From Colias croceus (lineage: Eukaryota > Arthropoda > Insecta > Lepidoptera > Pieridae), in NCBI RefSeq assembly GCF_905220415.1, contig NC_059544.1:312501-376500 (forward strand): a DNA stretch of 64,000 nucleotides, in the 5' to 3' direction. The position numbers and the translations under genes are program-made. The notes under the pieces are model-generated. The model saw nothing but the letters and a program-made list of their open reading frames with translations, had not been told where the DNA came from and searched no databases. Of this stretch, positions 38,099-47,738 are shown one piece after another. Positions within the stretch are counted from its first letter, which is position 1; the number at the start of each line of letters is the position of its first letter.

Positions 38099-38170
38099 GG
38101 TGGATGCACTTGTAAATACACTAGATAAGGCGGCTCGCACGTGCGTGTACGCTGCGAGCGAGGAGCAGAC

Positions 38171-38204
38171 TGGCGTGCGCGGAGGCGGGCGTAGCTATTT
38201 ATAG
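38171..38204 (-). promoter_or_regulatory. slp2 core promoter: TATA box plus initiator
   Basis: Read on the minus strand, CTATAAATAG lies at 38204-38195. About 32 bases downstream is GCCAGTC, close to the arthropod initiator TCAGTY, with the A at 38171. That spacing is what insect TATA/Inr promoters show. It predicts a 5' UTR of about 72 bases before the ATG at 38098. A CCAAT pentamer lies upstream at 38251-38255. Sequence-based prediction only. Confidence 0.7.
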
Positions 38205-39020
38205 TCGGGTCGGGTCTGCCCGCCTCGGGAGCTTTGAGAGGCTGCGGCGGCCAATGGACGCGCGAGCTTTCGGATACATAGTGCACGCCCCGCGGCTCCC
38301 CGCTCCCCCGCTGCCCGGCGCCCCCCGCCAGCCTCACTCAAGCTGCACTCGAGGCCCGTCTCCACACTCGTGCGTTCCTTTATTTTCACTGTAGTGTACA
38401 TCTTTACAGCGCTATAGACACAATGGTTGCGTGATTAACGATATTGTAAAGCAATTTAAATAGTTGAGATTGTGTTTTGTTTATGGATGTTGTAAATTTT
38501 TATCGCGTGGCTATCGGGTTCCGTTGGTTAAACGTTGATAACGTGATAAATATTCGTGTCATTGTCAACACAGATCAATATAATGTATCGCTAATTTATT
38601 GGCTGTAAAATGTTTATGTTATTATTTGACTGTTTTGTAATTTGGGTGATTTAAATGATATATAATCTATTAATAAGTTTTGTTTTGTACATAATAAAAT
38701 AAGATAAGTAATTTTAAATTATCTTTAAAAAATTGTAGAGCATTTAAATAATAGATACATTATAACAGCATTAAAATAATTATTTTTAAAATTACTAGGA
38801 CTTTTAATTTCTCCAATACCTACCTACAGTTTCATAGCCATTCTATATTTTTAATTTAACTTAAAATTCAATTAGTTGCAAGATATTTTACATACATTTA
38901 AAACTAGGTACACTACATTTAAATAGGTCATGAATAATTACGCAAACGTAATAGACCTTACTTTGTAATTGCAAATCTATTTAATGAAATTTATCTTATG
39001 AATATATCTTATATCTATAA

Positions 39021-39056
39021 ACACAACCACACACACAAACACACACACACACAAAC
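39021..39056. repeat. (AC)n microsatellite
   Basis: Interrupted ACACAC run, about 36 bp. Confidence 0.8.
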
Positions 39057-39094
39057 TTTTACACACGTTATAATGCTGGCATTATGTCTTAAGG

Positions 39095-39215
39095 AGTGGA
39101 AAGCGTCGATCGACTATAGCACAGGTCTAGTACCTAGTTTAGTCGACCGTCGTGTCTTTTTTATTGTGTAACTATTTATAACGTGTGTATAAATAAACGT
39201 TTTTTTCATTTCATA
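39095..39215 (+). mobile_element. LINE-like 3' tail, related to 62746-62890
   Basis: Shares TAGCACAGGT, TACCTAGTT and a CGACCGTCG-like block with the reverse-strand copy near 62746-62890, and ends in an AATAAACG tail. Class inferred from the tail only. Confidence 0.4.
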
Positions 39216-39264
39216 TAAATTAGTATAATATTCAACAAACATACCTACAGTAAGTAGGTTCTAA

Positions 39265-39462
39265 TCTATATATATAAAACTCAAAGGTGACTGATATAGT
39301 GATCTATCAACGTACAGCCCAAACCACTGGACGTATCGGGTTGAAATTTGGCATGCAGGTAGATGTTAGGACTTAGGGATCCGCTAAGAAAGGATTTCCC
39401 GAAATTCTTGCGGGAAAGGGGGAAAACGGGGATGCACGTACGAAGTCGTGGGCGGAAGCTAG
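39265..39462 (+). mobile_element. Helitron with TC...CTAG ends
   Basis: TCTATATATATAAAACTC start after A; ends GGGCGGAAGCTAG before T. The middle (CAAACCACTGGACGTATCGG) differs from families A to E. Confidence 0.65.
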
Positions 39463-39991
39463 TATTAAATATACAGTAGGTAATGTAGAGCATAATAATA
39501 CTTATGTAGAGTTAAAGTTTTTTCCTTTGACTTATTTCGCTTTTAAAACGAACTTTGTCACGTCAATTAAAAGATTTTTAGAATAAGAGTAGGTACCTAC
39601 CTATAGATAGATATTTGAATTTTTATGGGGGTTACTCACATACCTGCATCAGGGGCAATATTGGAATTGCACCCTTAATTGGCTCCTTAATTGTGATGTG
39701 TATAGGCAAGCAGGGGCAATTTAGGGAACAGCCGAAATTGCGCCAACTGCCGTGCAACCGATTTTGCCCCTGCGCTAGGTAGGTGAGTAGTCGGCTTAAC
39801 AAAGTGTCCTATCAAGCTTTATCAAAAGATAGATTTAATTAATCAAATAGATAGATTAACCCTGTAGTATCTATTTAAGCCAGTTATTAATTTAGTTATA
39901 CATTAAAAACTGATTAGTTACTTAATCAGTAACTTGCTTAAAATAATCTGTAACTATAGGTACATGATAAAGATATTTATCCAGGATCCTA

Positions 39992-40197
39992 TCTACTAAT
40001 ATTATAAATGCGAAAGTTTGTGAGGTGTTGTGTATATGTACCTATGTTTGTTACTCTTTCACGCAAATACTACTGAACCGATTACCTACAATGAAATTTA
40101 GCAGACATATACTTAGAACTTGGATGAACACATGATTTATTATATCCTACAGGAACGGGAACTATGCGGGATTTTCTTTGAAAACGCGGGCAAAGGT
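39992..40197 (+). mobile_element. Family D Helitron, 3' truncated
   Basis: TCTACTAATATTATAAATGC start; breaks off in the GC-rich end (ACGCGGGCAAAGG) before CTAG. Confidence 0.6.
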
Positions 40198-41203
40198 ATA
40201 ATTTTAGGAGCATTTTAATTTTATAAATATTACGTCATACCTAGTTAGATATTAAGTTCTTTTTTTTTTCAACTACCTATTGGAAAGGCACAATCATTTG
40301 AAATTTCGATAGCTAATCAAAAAATTATTAGTCACTAGCCACATCTGATTACAATAACACACTGAGTGTAATCTCGTATATCTACTATCGGCCAGCCGTC
40401 TCATCCAAAACGGCTTAGTGTCTGCTCTGACGTGACGTCATTCAATGTAACGTGATGCGTCACTTTTCTGTGACGCGTGTGATTGTGATAATTCAATTAT
40501 TTGTATATGATTCAAATTATTTTAATATAAGTTCAAATAACAATTTCATATAAATATGTACCTATTTATAGGTATTATTTTGATACCAATAAATTAAAAT
40601 TGTCAAAACTAAACCAAATTTATACCTAGCCTGACTGGAAGCACCAGCTTTCAAATAAAAAAAGAATTATCAAAACTGGTTCACTCAGTTGAGAGCTCTT
40701 GAGTTAACAAACTCAAAAAAATACAATCGAATTGTTATTTTCCTCCTTTTTATCGGTTGAAAAGGACACAAATGTGATTTATTTGTTTTGTAAGCATTTA
40801 ATCCGTGAGATTTAAAATACTTTTAGATCTAGATTATCCAACTTCCTGAAACCTAATCCTACATTTAAATCCACAAACAATAACTTACAGGAATCATCTA
40901 CTTAACGGTCACTTAACACTCTTAGCATAAACATACTTATCGTTAAGTTAAATTAATCTTATGCATTTAGGATAAGGAGTTCGATCCCGGGAATTATTTA
41001 GAAAGTGTTTAAATTTGGTTGGGTTATTATTGCGGTAAATCTGCGTTTTAATTTGACTTAAAAATAAAATGTAAGTATGTAAGTATATTGTGTATTGTAT
41101 ACTGTATTGCCTTTGTTAATATTATGATAATCTCGTCTAAATATAGATAATAGAGATATATTCACGCTTACATCACAATTGGTTTGAAGAACCAGGGAAA
41201 TAA

Positions 41204-41430
41204 TCCATACTAATACCTATTATAAATGCGAAAGTAACTCTGTCTGTCTGTCTGTCTGTTACTCAATCACGCCTTAAGTACTGAACCAATTTGCATGAAA
41301 TTTGGTATAGAGATATTTTGATACCCGAGAAAGGACATAGGATAGGTTTTATCCCGGAAATCCCACGGGAACCGGAACTATGCGGGGTTTTTCTTTGACT
41401 GCGCGAGCGATGCCGCGGGTGGAAAGCTAG
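41204..41430 (+). mobile_element. Family D Helitron, complete
   Basis: TCCATACTAATACC start after A, (CTGT)n tract near 41237, ATCCCGGAAATCCCACGGG block, ends GGAAAGCTAG before T. Confidence 0.75.
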
Positions 41431-41670
41431 TTTATTATAATTACTTCTCCTACTATCTATGAATCATGTACTAGTTCGTTTAATTAAAAATTATTATCTT
41501 CCTAGGTTCGCTATCGTTTGCGTAGACTGTGGCGTAGACTTCTGGGTAATTTTATTTATGTACCTACCTACTTATCAAACTCTGAGTAATATGATGACTT
41601 GGTAATTCTTAATGAACATAATATAAACGAAAGATTATATGTTTGTTTTTTACGATTATCTAAAAAAAAC

Positions 41671-41860
41671 AACAGTCAAAGAAAAACCCGCATAGTTCCC
41701 GTTCCCGTCATTTTCCCGCAAAAAAAGTAGAAAGGAAATACCTTTCTCAGGTATCAAAATATCTTCATACCGAAATTTCATGAAAATTGGTTCAGTAGTT
41801 TAGGCGTGATTGAGTAACAGACAGATAGAGTTACTTTCGCATTTATAATATTAGTATGGA
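41671..41860 (-). mobile_element. Family D Helitron, minus strand, 3' end lost
   Basis: The 5' end in reverse is AATATTAGTATGGA at 41860. The body matches the 41204 copy, but the terminal hairpin and CTAG are absent. Confidence 0.6.
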
Positions 41861-42024
41861 TGACAGTTTGGTATTATTTATTTCTTGTTAGACAAAAGAA
41901 ATATATTTTTCTTTCCTTTTCTATTATTTTCTTACACGTGCCGTAATATCAAAGCATTGCGTCAATAAGACTTGTAAGACAAACTCACAAACAGCTGTTC
42001 AAGCAATTTACTATATTTTAGCAA

Positions 42025-42245
42025 TCCTACTAATATTTTAAATGCGAAAGTTTGAGAGGATGTGTGTGTGTTTGTTACTCTTTCACGCAAATTCTACTGA
42101 ACCGATTCCAATGAAATTTAGCACACATATAGAGGGTAACTTGGATTAATACATAGAATAGGTTTTATCCCGGAAATCCAACGGGAACGGGAACTATGCG
42201 GGATTTCCTTTAAAAACGCTGGCGATGCTGCGGGCGGAAATCTAG
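42025..42245 (+). mobile_element. Family D Helitron, complete
   Basis: TCCTACTAATATTTTAAATG start after A; ends GCGGGCGGAAATCTAG before T. Confidence 0.75.
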
Positions 42246-42589
42246 TGTTTTATACATTGGTTAGTATGGTTTGTGTTTATTTGTTTTTTATTGTGATTAA
42301 ATAGATAACATATTTTAATTTCTCTTTATTTATTCAACTCCAATGGAAAATTTTGGAACATCAGTTTCTTTTATCAAGGTACCTAAATAAACAAATGTAT
42401 AGGACTAGGAGGCACTTTAAAAGAGGTAAGTCATAAGGTTTTTGGCTAATTTGTAAAAAAAAAAATACATAAATACTTGTATGAAATTTATGTATATTTT
42501 TATGGTGGAGAATGCATTTAGACATACCCAGAGCACTCGGGGAAAGGGCCTTGGGCGATTACCCAAGGTTAGGTATGTCGGACTCACCC

Positions 42590-42780
42590 TTTTTTTTTTT
42601 ATAGTGGGGAAATCTTCCAAAGATACCCACGGCCCCCGGGGAAGGAACCGTGGGTTATGTCGGATTCTTACCGACTAAAACCCCACTGTGTTCCGTCGAG
42701 CCGCTTTAATGAGGGGGCCGCGGGTATTTGTTAGATTTCTTCCGCAACCATGTCGGACTCACCCTGCAAAGTGCAGGGGA
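42590..42780 (+). repeat. Unclassified GC-rich dispersed repeat
   Basis: Matches 51125-51310 in reverse: GTGGGGAAATCTT, ACCCACGG, GGTTATGTCGGATTC and CCCCACTGTGTTCCGTC. It contains the hairpin ACCCACGG/CCGTGGGT and is preceded by a poly-T run. A similar hairpin-bearing block lies just 5' at 42519-42570. Possibly a SINE or LINE tail. Confidence 0.5.
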
Positions 42781-42820
42781 TAATAAAGCATACCTACAGG
42801 TAAAGGAAGGTATATACTTA

Positions 42821-42917
42821 TCTATACTAATATTATAAAGCTGAAGAGTTTGTTTGTTTGAACGCGCTAATCTCGAGAACTACTGGTCCCATTTGAAAAA
42901 TTCTTTGGGTGTTAGAT
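42821..42917 (+). mobile_element. Family C Helitron, 5' half only
   Basis: TCTATACTAATATTATAAAG to GGGTGTTAGATA; truncated there. Confidence 0.65.
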
Positions 42918-43078
42918 ACACATACATAAATACACATAATCAAATATTAAAAACACCAATTAATAAGCTAATATAATACAATGAATAGTTAACATGACAG
43001 TTCATAGGCCGCTACCGAGACGCGATCGCGATGCGACCCGCACCTTAAGTAAGGTTAAGTAATTGATGACCACACTAG

Positions 43079-43508
43079 CGATAGTGATGTGTCGACTATC
43101 GATTGTTTTTAAATTATCGACACTCGACTCATCGCTGTTGCTTATGATCTTTACATGTCACAGGTACATGTTACAGGTAGTTATTCTACCGATATTTTTT
43201 AGTTTACTATGACTTATTGGTAAATTATATAAATCTCGAATTTGAATTAAAATAAATAAAATATCGATAGTATTTGACTCATTCGGTATTTTTTAGTAAG
43301 AATATGGAATATTATTTAATATTGATAATAGATTAAGACGTAAGAAAGCGTGATAATTAAATGTTTTACATTAAAAATCTTTGTTTCCAAAATAATAATT
43401 TATCGATAACAATAACAAGGCACATCACTAGCGCCAAGCGAATATGAAATTGAATTAGTGTTGGGGTCGCGCGTGGGCGATGTCACTCCAATACAGTGAC
43501 TCTTATCG
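43079..43508. promoter_or_regulatory. CGATA cluster with two perfect DREF sites
   Basis: CGATA or its complement occurs at 43079, 43097, 43115, 43262-43269 (TATCGATA), 43401-43408 (TATCGATA) and 43504. That is about eight hits where fewer than one is expected. TATCGATA is the DRE bound by DREF at insect housekeeping promoters and domain borders. It lies upstream of the candidate first exon at 43910. Confidence 0.4.
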
Positions 43509-43909
43509 ACTAAGCCCTACTAACATATCATAGTCGACACGAACTCGAATCGAAAAGAGACGATTTTCAAATTCTTACTTACGTAAATAGAATTAAACAA
43601 CTATAACAACGACAGAATTAATACTCCAAAGCAATCATGTAATAATTAAACTTTAATGATTTACCTTGTTATATAACCTGTAAGTACCTATATTATGTAA
43701 CAAAGATGTGATAGTGCATTCGTAAAAGTAGAATTTATAAAGTATGACCGATAGTTATTACAAAATTTAATCTTAATTAAGTATGATACTAATATGAAGT
43801 TTATTAATAATTTAATTGAAAACGTATTTCGAATGAGTCTTGTATTATTGATACTAAAATCCCAATCGAGTTCTGATCGAGTTTGCTTCTCGAACCCGTA
43901 GTAGTGGTC

Positions 43910-43949
43910 AGTTCGTTGCGACAATGAGCGTGGTCAAACAGACGGACAA
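43910..43949 (+). CDS. Candidate first exon of a coiled-coil gene (coding 43924-43949)
   Basis: TCAGTT at 43908-43913 matches the arthropod initiator. Fourteen bases after its A is ACAATGA, a good translation start. The frame reads MSVVKQTD plus two bases and then meets a good splice donor, AA|GTGAGA, at 43950. Those two bases combine with the first base of the exon at 45538 to restore the reading frame there exactly. Two perfect TATCGATA (DREF) sites lie 500-650 bp upstream, as expected for an insect housekeeping promoter. The short exon alone would be worthless; the phase match with exon 2 is the argument. An overlapping minus-strand frame has no ATG start. No transcript evidence is available. 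Confidence 0.35.
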
Positions 43950-45256
43950 GTGAGATGTATTCGTGTTATTAATCGCTGGAAGTCACAATTACAGCGGTTT
44001 CCTTTTCTTAATACGTTTATCCTTGTTTGCTTTGATGAATATACATTTTTATTTGTCACCATAAGACGGGATAATGTCTACCTACTATGTTAGAGTTACT
44101 AATACAAATATGATTGTTTGTATGTCTCGTGTTTCGCCAAAACAGCTGAATACCTACTTTGTGATAAATTTTCATTAGAATATTGATTTTGATTTGAAAA
44201 TGTGTTAACATAATAAGGTTACGCATACGAATTTATTTTTTCTGTGTACAGCCACACTTACAATATGAACTTTATCTTTTGGGAAGTCGGTAAAAACACA
44301 AGTTAAAAGAAAGTATATATTTGCTTATCGGGTCCAGCGCGCCAGCTTCCGTCTTGAGACCTGTAGAACTTGTTCTCAGATACATTACAATTATTTAGAG
44401 ATCCTTGTAGTTTTTTTACGATATTAATTTTAATATTATGAAGTCTCTCATGCCTATATATCTCACTGAAACGCATGTCACATGTTCTTTGTAATAATAA
44501 ATAAATAAAATAAAGACAATAGTAGTCAAGTGGGGTCTTCTTCTTTGTTTTAATCTACTTAACTTATACCTACTTAATATTAATATAATTTTGTCAATGG
44601 AAGCTGTATTATTTATTTACGTTTTATAGTGCATAATATTAATTTAAATGTGCTCTCAGCGAGTTTTTTCAATAGTTTTATAATATCTACGTTAAAAGTA
44701 CGTATCGTGATGACACATACATTCAACAAATATCTATACGCATTGTGATACACAAACAGCGATATAATATCATCATGTATGTAGGGGAAACATTCTAAAA
44801 TACATACTATATTTTAAATGGGAATGGTCTGTCTGTCTGTGTACTAATCTTTAAAGAAATAGAACAGCATTTTGGATAGAACTTTGAATTTTAAATAATG
44901 AACCTCCAAACTTTTATTCACGGAATATTTTTATACATCTAGTGGGTTCCTTATAATTAACAAGTCAAGCTTAACTATACTTTATTTGCATTTCAAATGA
45001 ATAGTAACTTGCTGTAACTATCACATCCTATTATAGATTCCAATCTAGTTTCATATCTTTATCACTGAATGCATTGAGAGAATAATATTGCGCTCTTATG
45101 ATGTTTATTGTTAAAATTTAAATTTTTAATTTTTAAGTAGGTACGTCTACTCCTTAATGTTAAAAATTAAAATATATTAAAAGTAAAGTATTAACACTAC
45201 TTTCATAATATGGTTAAAATTCAGATTAAATATTGTGTGCGATAAATGAATTTTTT

Positions 45257-45509
45257 AACCGACTTCAAAAAAAAGGAGGAGGTTATCAATTCGGCCGGTA
45301 TATTTTTTTTTTTTTTTTTTTTATGTATGTACACCGATTACTCCGAGGTTTCTGAACCGATTTACGTGATTCTTTTTTTGTTCGATGCGGGATGGTGTCG
45401 AATTGGTCCCATAAAAATTTTATTCGGATAGGCCCAGTAGTTTTTATTTTATGAGCATTTTTGTCTGTAGGTATTTGTAAATTTTGCAAGTGCAAGTTTG
45501 AAGTCGGTT
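45257..45509. mobile_element. MITE with AACCGACTTCAAA termini
   Basis: AACCGACTTCAAA at 45257-45269 and its exact complement at 45497-45509 bound 253 bp that include a poly-T run and a GTACACCGATTACTCCGAGG block, a frequent lepidopteran repeat. T-rich flanks obscure the target duplication. It sits just upstream of the coiled-coil exon. Confidence 0.7.
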
Positions 45510-45537
45510 GTTTTTAACGCAGTTATCACTTGTACAG

Positions 45538-45697
45538 TGACAAAACGCAAAGAACAATGTACTTAGAGAAGGAAGTTCAAAAATTTCATCTAGAAGTTAC
45601 CACTCTGACAGCAAAGAATACTGCATTGGAACGAGAAATTAATGAACGTGAGAAACAAATTCACCAGTTGAACGTGAAATGTGGATCTTTAGAAAAG
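45538..45697 (+). CDS. Candidate coiled-coil exon, 53 codons
   Basis: The acceptor TTGTACAG| precedes 45538 and the donor GAAAAG|GTATTT follows 45697. The frame encodes a strongly charged heptad-like helix (from MYLEKEVQKFHLEV to QLNVKCGSLEK), as in centrosomal, motor-adaptor or kinetochore coiled coils; I cannot name the family. Codon choice looks protein-coding and unlike the flanks. It joins the candidate first exon at 43924-43949 in phase and leaves in phase 0. A MITE (45257-45509) ends only 28 bases upstream, so the polypyrimidine region of the acceptor comes largely from the transposon edge. Later exons were not found with confidence. It could instead be a relic of a decayed gene. Confidence 0.5.
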
Positions 45698-46126
45698 GTA
45701 TTTATACAAGATCAATTAAAAAAACTTATTAAAAATAAATATTAAATTTATATTTGTTATTCATAAAGATGAAAAGTTTGTCCACAAAATGGAATATAAT
45801 TGTCCCTGTATTTAACATTGTTCTACTTAAGTTTTAATCATTGTTTAAAAGTAATTTAAAGCACAGTTTGTGATCGCAAAACAAATAGACTCGACGATAC
45901 AATATAATTAAAGGGACGCCGTGAGAGACGCCAGGTGCCAAACCTATAGTTGAAGGAAATGCTCAAATTATACTGTGGTTTTTATGGAAAAAAATGCTGC
46001 ATTTGTTTTTTAATTTTATATTCTTTGCGCTGGAAATTTTTAAGGCAATGGATACAATATGTAGGTTGGTTTTGTCAAATAATACAGATTAAAAAAGAGC
46101 GTGACGTGTGCCAAGCACACGTGTCA

Positions 46127-46254
46127 GAAGTCAAACTTCTTTAACAAAATTCAAAGATACCAAAATCGTCGCCTTACTCCATGACGTGACGGTATTGCCA
46201 TGACACGACCTTGAAGTTTTACTCTCAACGCGCCTAAAGAAGTTTCACTTCAAA
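46127..46254. mobile_element. Small MITE, family F (GAAGTGAAACTTCTTT termini)
   Basis: GAAGTCAAACTTCTTT at the left and AAAGAAGTTTCACTTC at the right are inverted copies with one mismatch. A preceding hairpin, ACGTGTGC-caa-GCACACGT, at about 46102-46120 seems part of the element, as the other two copies have a similar GTGTGCGTG/CACACGT segment. Confidence 0.6.
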
Positions 46255-46744
46255 AAAAGGAATATGATCAAGATAATTTATTTATTATTATTATTTTATT
46301 TAGAAAGTATTAAACTTATTTCCTATTAGGTACATAGTTATGTAACTCGCTTCTTTATAAACATTTACATTAATAAGAATAATAAATTTAATACGTTTGT
46401 CCGTCACTTGATTACTCAGTAAGCTGTCTCAAGTTCACAGCATGACGTCACTCAAGCTTTTCTCAACTTTAAGTGATACTTAATACTTATTCGGATACGT
46501 TTGAAGAATTCTTTGAAATTGTTCATTCGATTGACGATTTTGTGACGTGAGAATATTCTGCTTATGAAATAAATATAATTCATACTTATGAAATTAAATG
46601 GTGAGATTTTGACAAGTCTTGGTAGAAAAATCTTTTGTAGAGAAGAAGATTTACATAAAAATATTAAATTTACGTAATGTCTTTGTATTTTTTACACAAG
46701 GAAAAAAATAAAAAGAAGATAATGTAGAGCAATTAGAAATCGCC

Positions 46745-46876
46745 GGTACCAGGCGTGCATAAGTGATGAGGATAATGTAGTGAACGCGACCACAACATTA
46801 AAACAGTTCCGCTTGATCGGCGCGCGGCGAGCGGCCAGCTGGCGGCCTTCTCAGCGCTCCTGCCGCCCTGGTACCT
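46745..46876. other. GC-rich island bounded by a 9-bp inverted repeat
   Basis: GGTACCAGG at 46745 and CCTGGTACC ending at 46876 enclose 130 bp, including a strongly GC-rich core (46815-46868). Frames are open in both directions, but none looks clearly coding. Function unknown. Confidence 0.35.
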
Positions 46877-47192
46877 CGACACGCATCGAAACTTATATCG
46901 TGTGCTGAAAATTAAAAAAAATATATTTTTCCACAATTTTATTTATTTTTATTTTATTCCCTTAACATTATTTTTGCATCAGCAAAGCAAATCAAATATT
47001 ATTATTAAAGAGTGTATCGTTGATTAATCATTAATTAATTGCCAACAACAAACCGATCTCAAAGATTAAAAAAACCTAAAATCCCATAAAAATAGAACTA
47101 TAAAGCAAAATATAAGACACATTTTAATAAATCTGATTAAGAAAGCTGCATTTTCATTTTTCACCAACAAGAGGCAGATTTAAAAAAATGTG

Positions 47193-47393
47193 TGCGTGTA
47201 CTAGTGTAGGTACACACGTAAGAAGTGAAACTTCTTTATGACCTTATTTTTCAAAAAATAATATTTTACTATATGCAACTTTACAGAAATACGTCGAATC
47301 ACGCGTGGTAGGGATAAGAAAAAGATGGCGCGTAACGGAAAAATGTTACACTAATTTTTTTTCCAACCCCGATAAAGAAATTTCACTTCAATT
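47193..47393. mobile_element. MITE family F, second copy
   Basis: GTGTGCGTGTACTAGTGTA, then AGAAGTGAAACTTCTTTATG at the left and AATTTCACTTC at the right. The interior (AATCACGCGTGGTAGGG) is shared with 52600-52822 but not with 46127-46254. Confidence 0.6.
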
Positions 47394-47594
47394 GCAACGA
47401 CATCCTTTTCAAGTACCTATAATATCTTTAAAAAACACAAAAATAAAAAAACACGAACATAAAAAGACTTCGACACAAAGTACGAGAGCTAAGATATATT
47501 ATAACATGCTTGACCAACATAATTATAAATCTTTTCTAAAAACTACGCAATGTAACGAAAACACTAGTAAATTTTCCATTTTCTTCACGCAAAC

Positions 47595-47738
47595 ATGTCC
47601 CCTAATATCTACTTAGTTATGCAGGCGATTAAATGGGAACAAGCGATCGTTCCGCCTGTAATTGGAGTGGGAATGACACAAACTGTTTGGCCTCCACCAA
47701 CATTGATTGACGGACATAATATTTCTATTAATTACTAG
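47595..47738 (+). other. 47-codon ORF or conserved-looking block
   Basis: ATG at 47595 opens 47 codons to TAG at 47736, with low-repeat, proline- and tryptophan-containing sequence (such as IKWEQAIVPPVIGVG and TQTVWPPPTL). A possible acceptor, TTATGCAG, lies inside at about 47621. The block is less AT-biased than its flanks. It could be a short exon, a micropeptide, or an enhancer core with a chance frame (it contains GGAATG, a TEAD/Scalloped-like site). Confidence 0.25.

Larger units (their letters stand above)
38400..43078. other. Upstream flank of slp2
   Basis: AT-rich with five Helitrons, one LINE-like tail and the GC-rich repeat at 42590. A patch at 40385-40480 with a TGACGTGACGTCA overlap contains CRE-like sites. 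No gene seen. Confidence 0.45.

Noticed and set aside
38099..38140. Longer slp2 N terminus (14 extra residues)
   Set aside because: The upstream codon at 38140 is GTG, and the ATG at 38098 has a perfect Kozak context.
37365..38401. Several 68-95 codon frames overlapping slp2 on both strands
   Set aside because: They are shadows of the GC-rich forkhead coding sequence and promoter.
46090..46144. Possible exon 3 of the coiled-coil gene (IKKERDVCQAHVSEVKLL)
   Set aside because: It follows an AG in the right phase, but much of it coincides with the hairpin and left terminus of a family F MITE, so it is more likely repeat than exon.
47305..47616. 103-codon frame
   Set aside because: It starts inside a family F MITE and continues in lysine- and threonine-rich AT-rich sequence.
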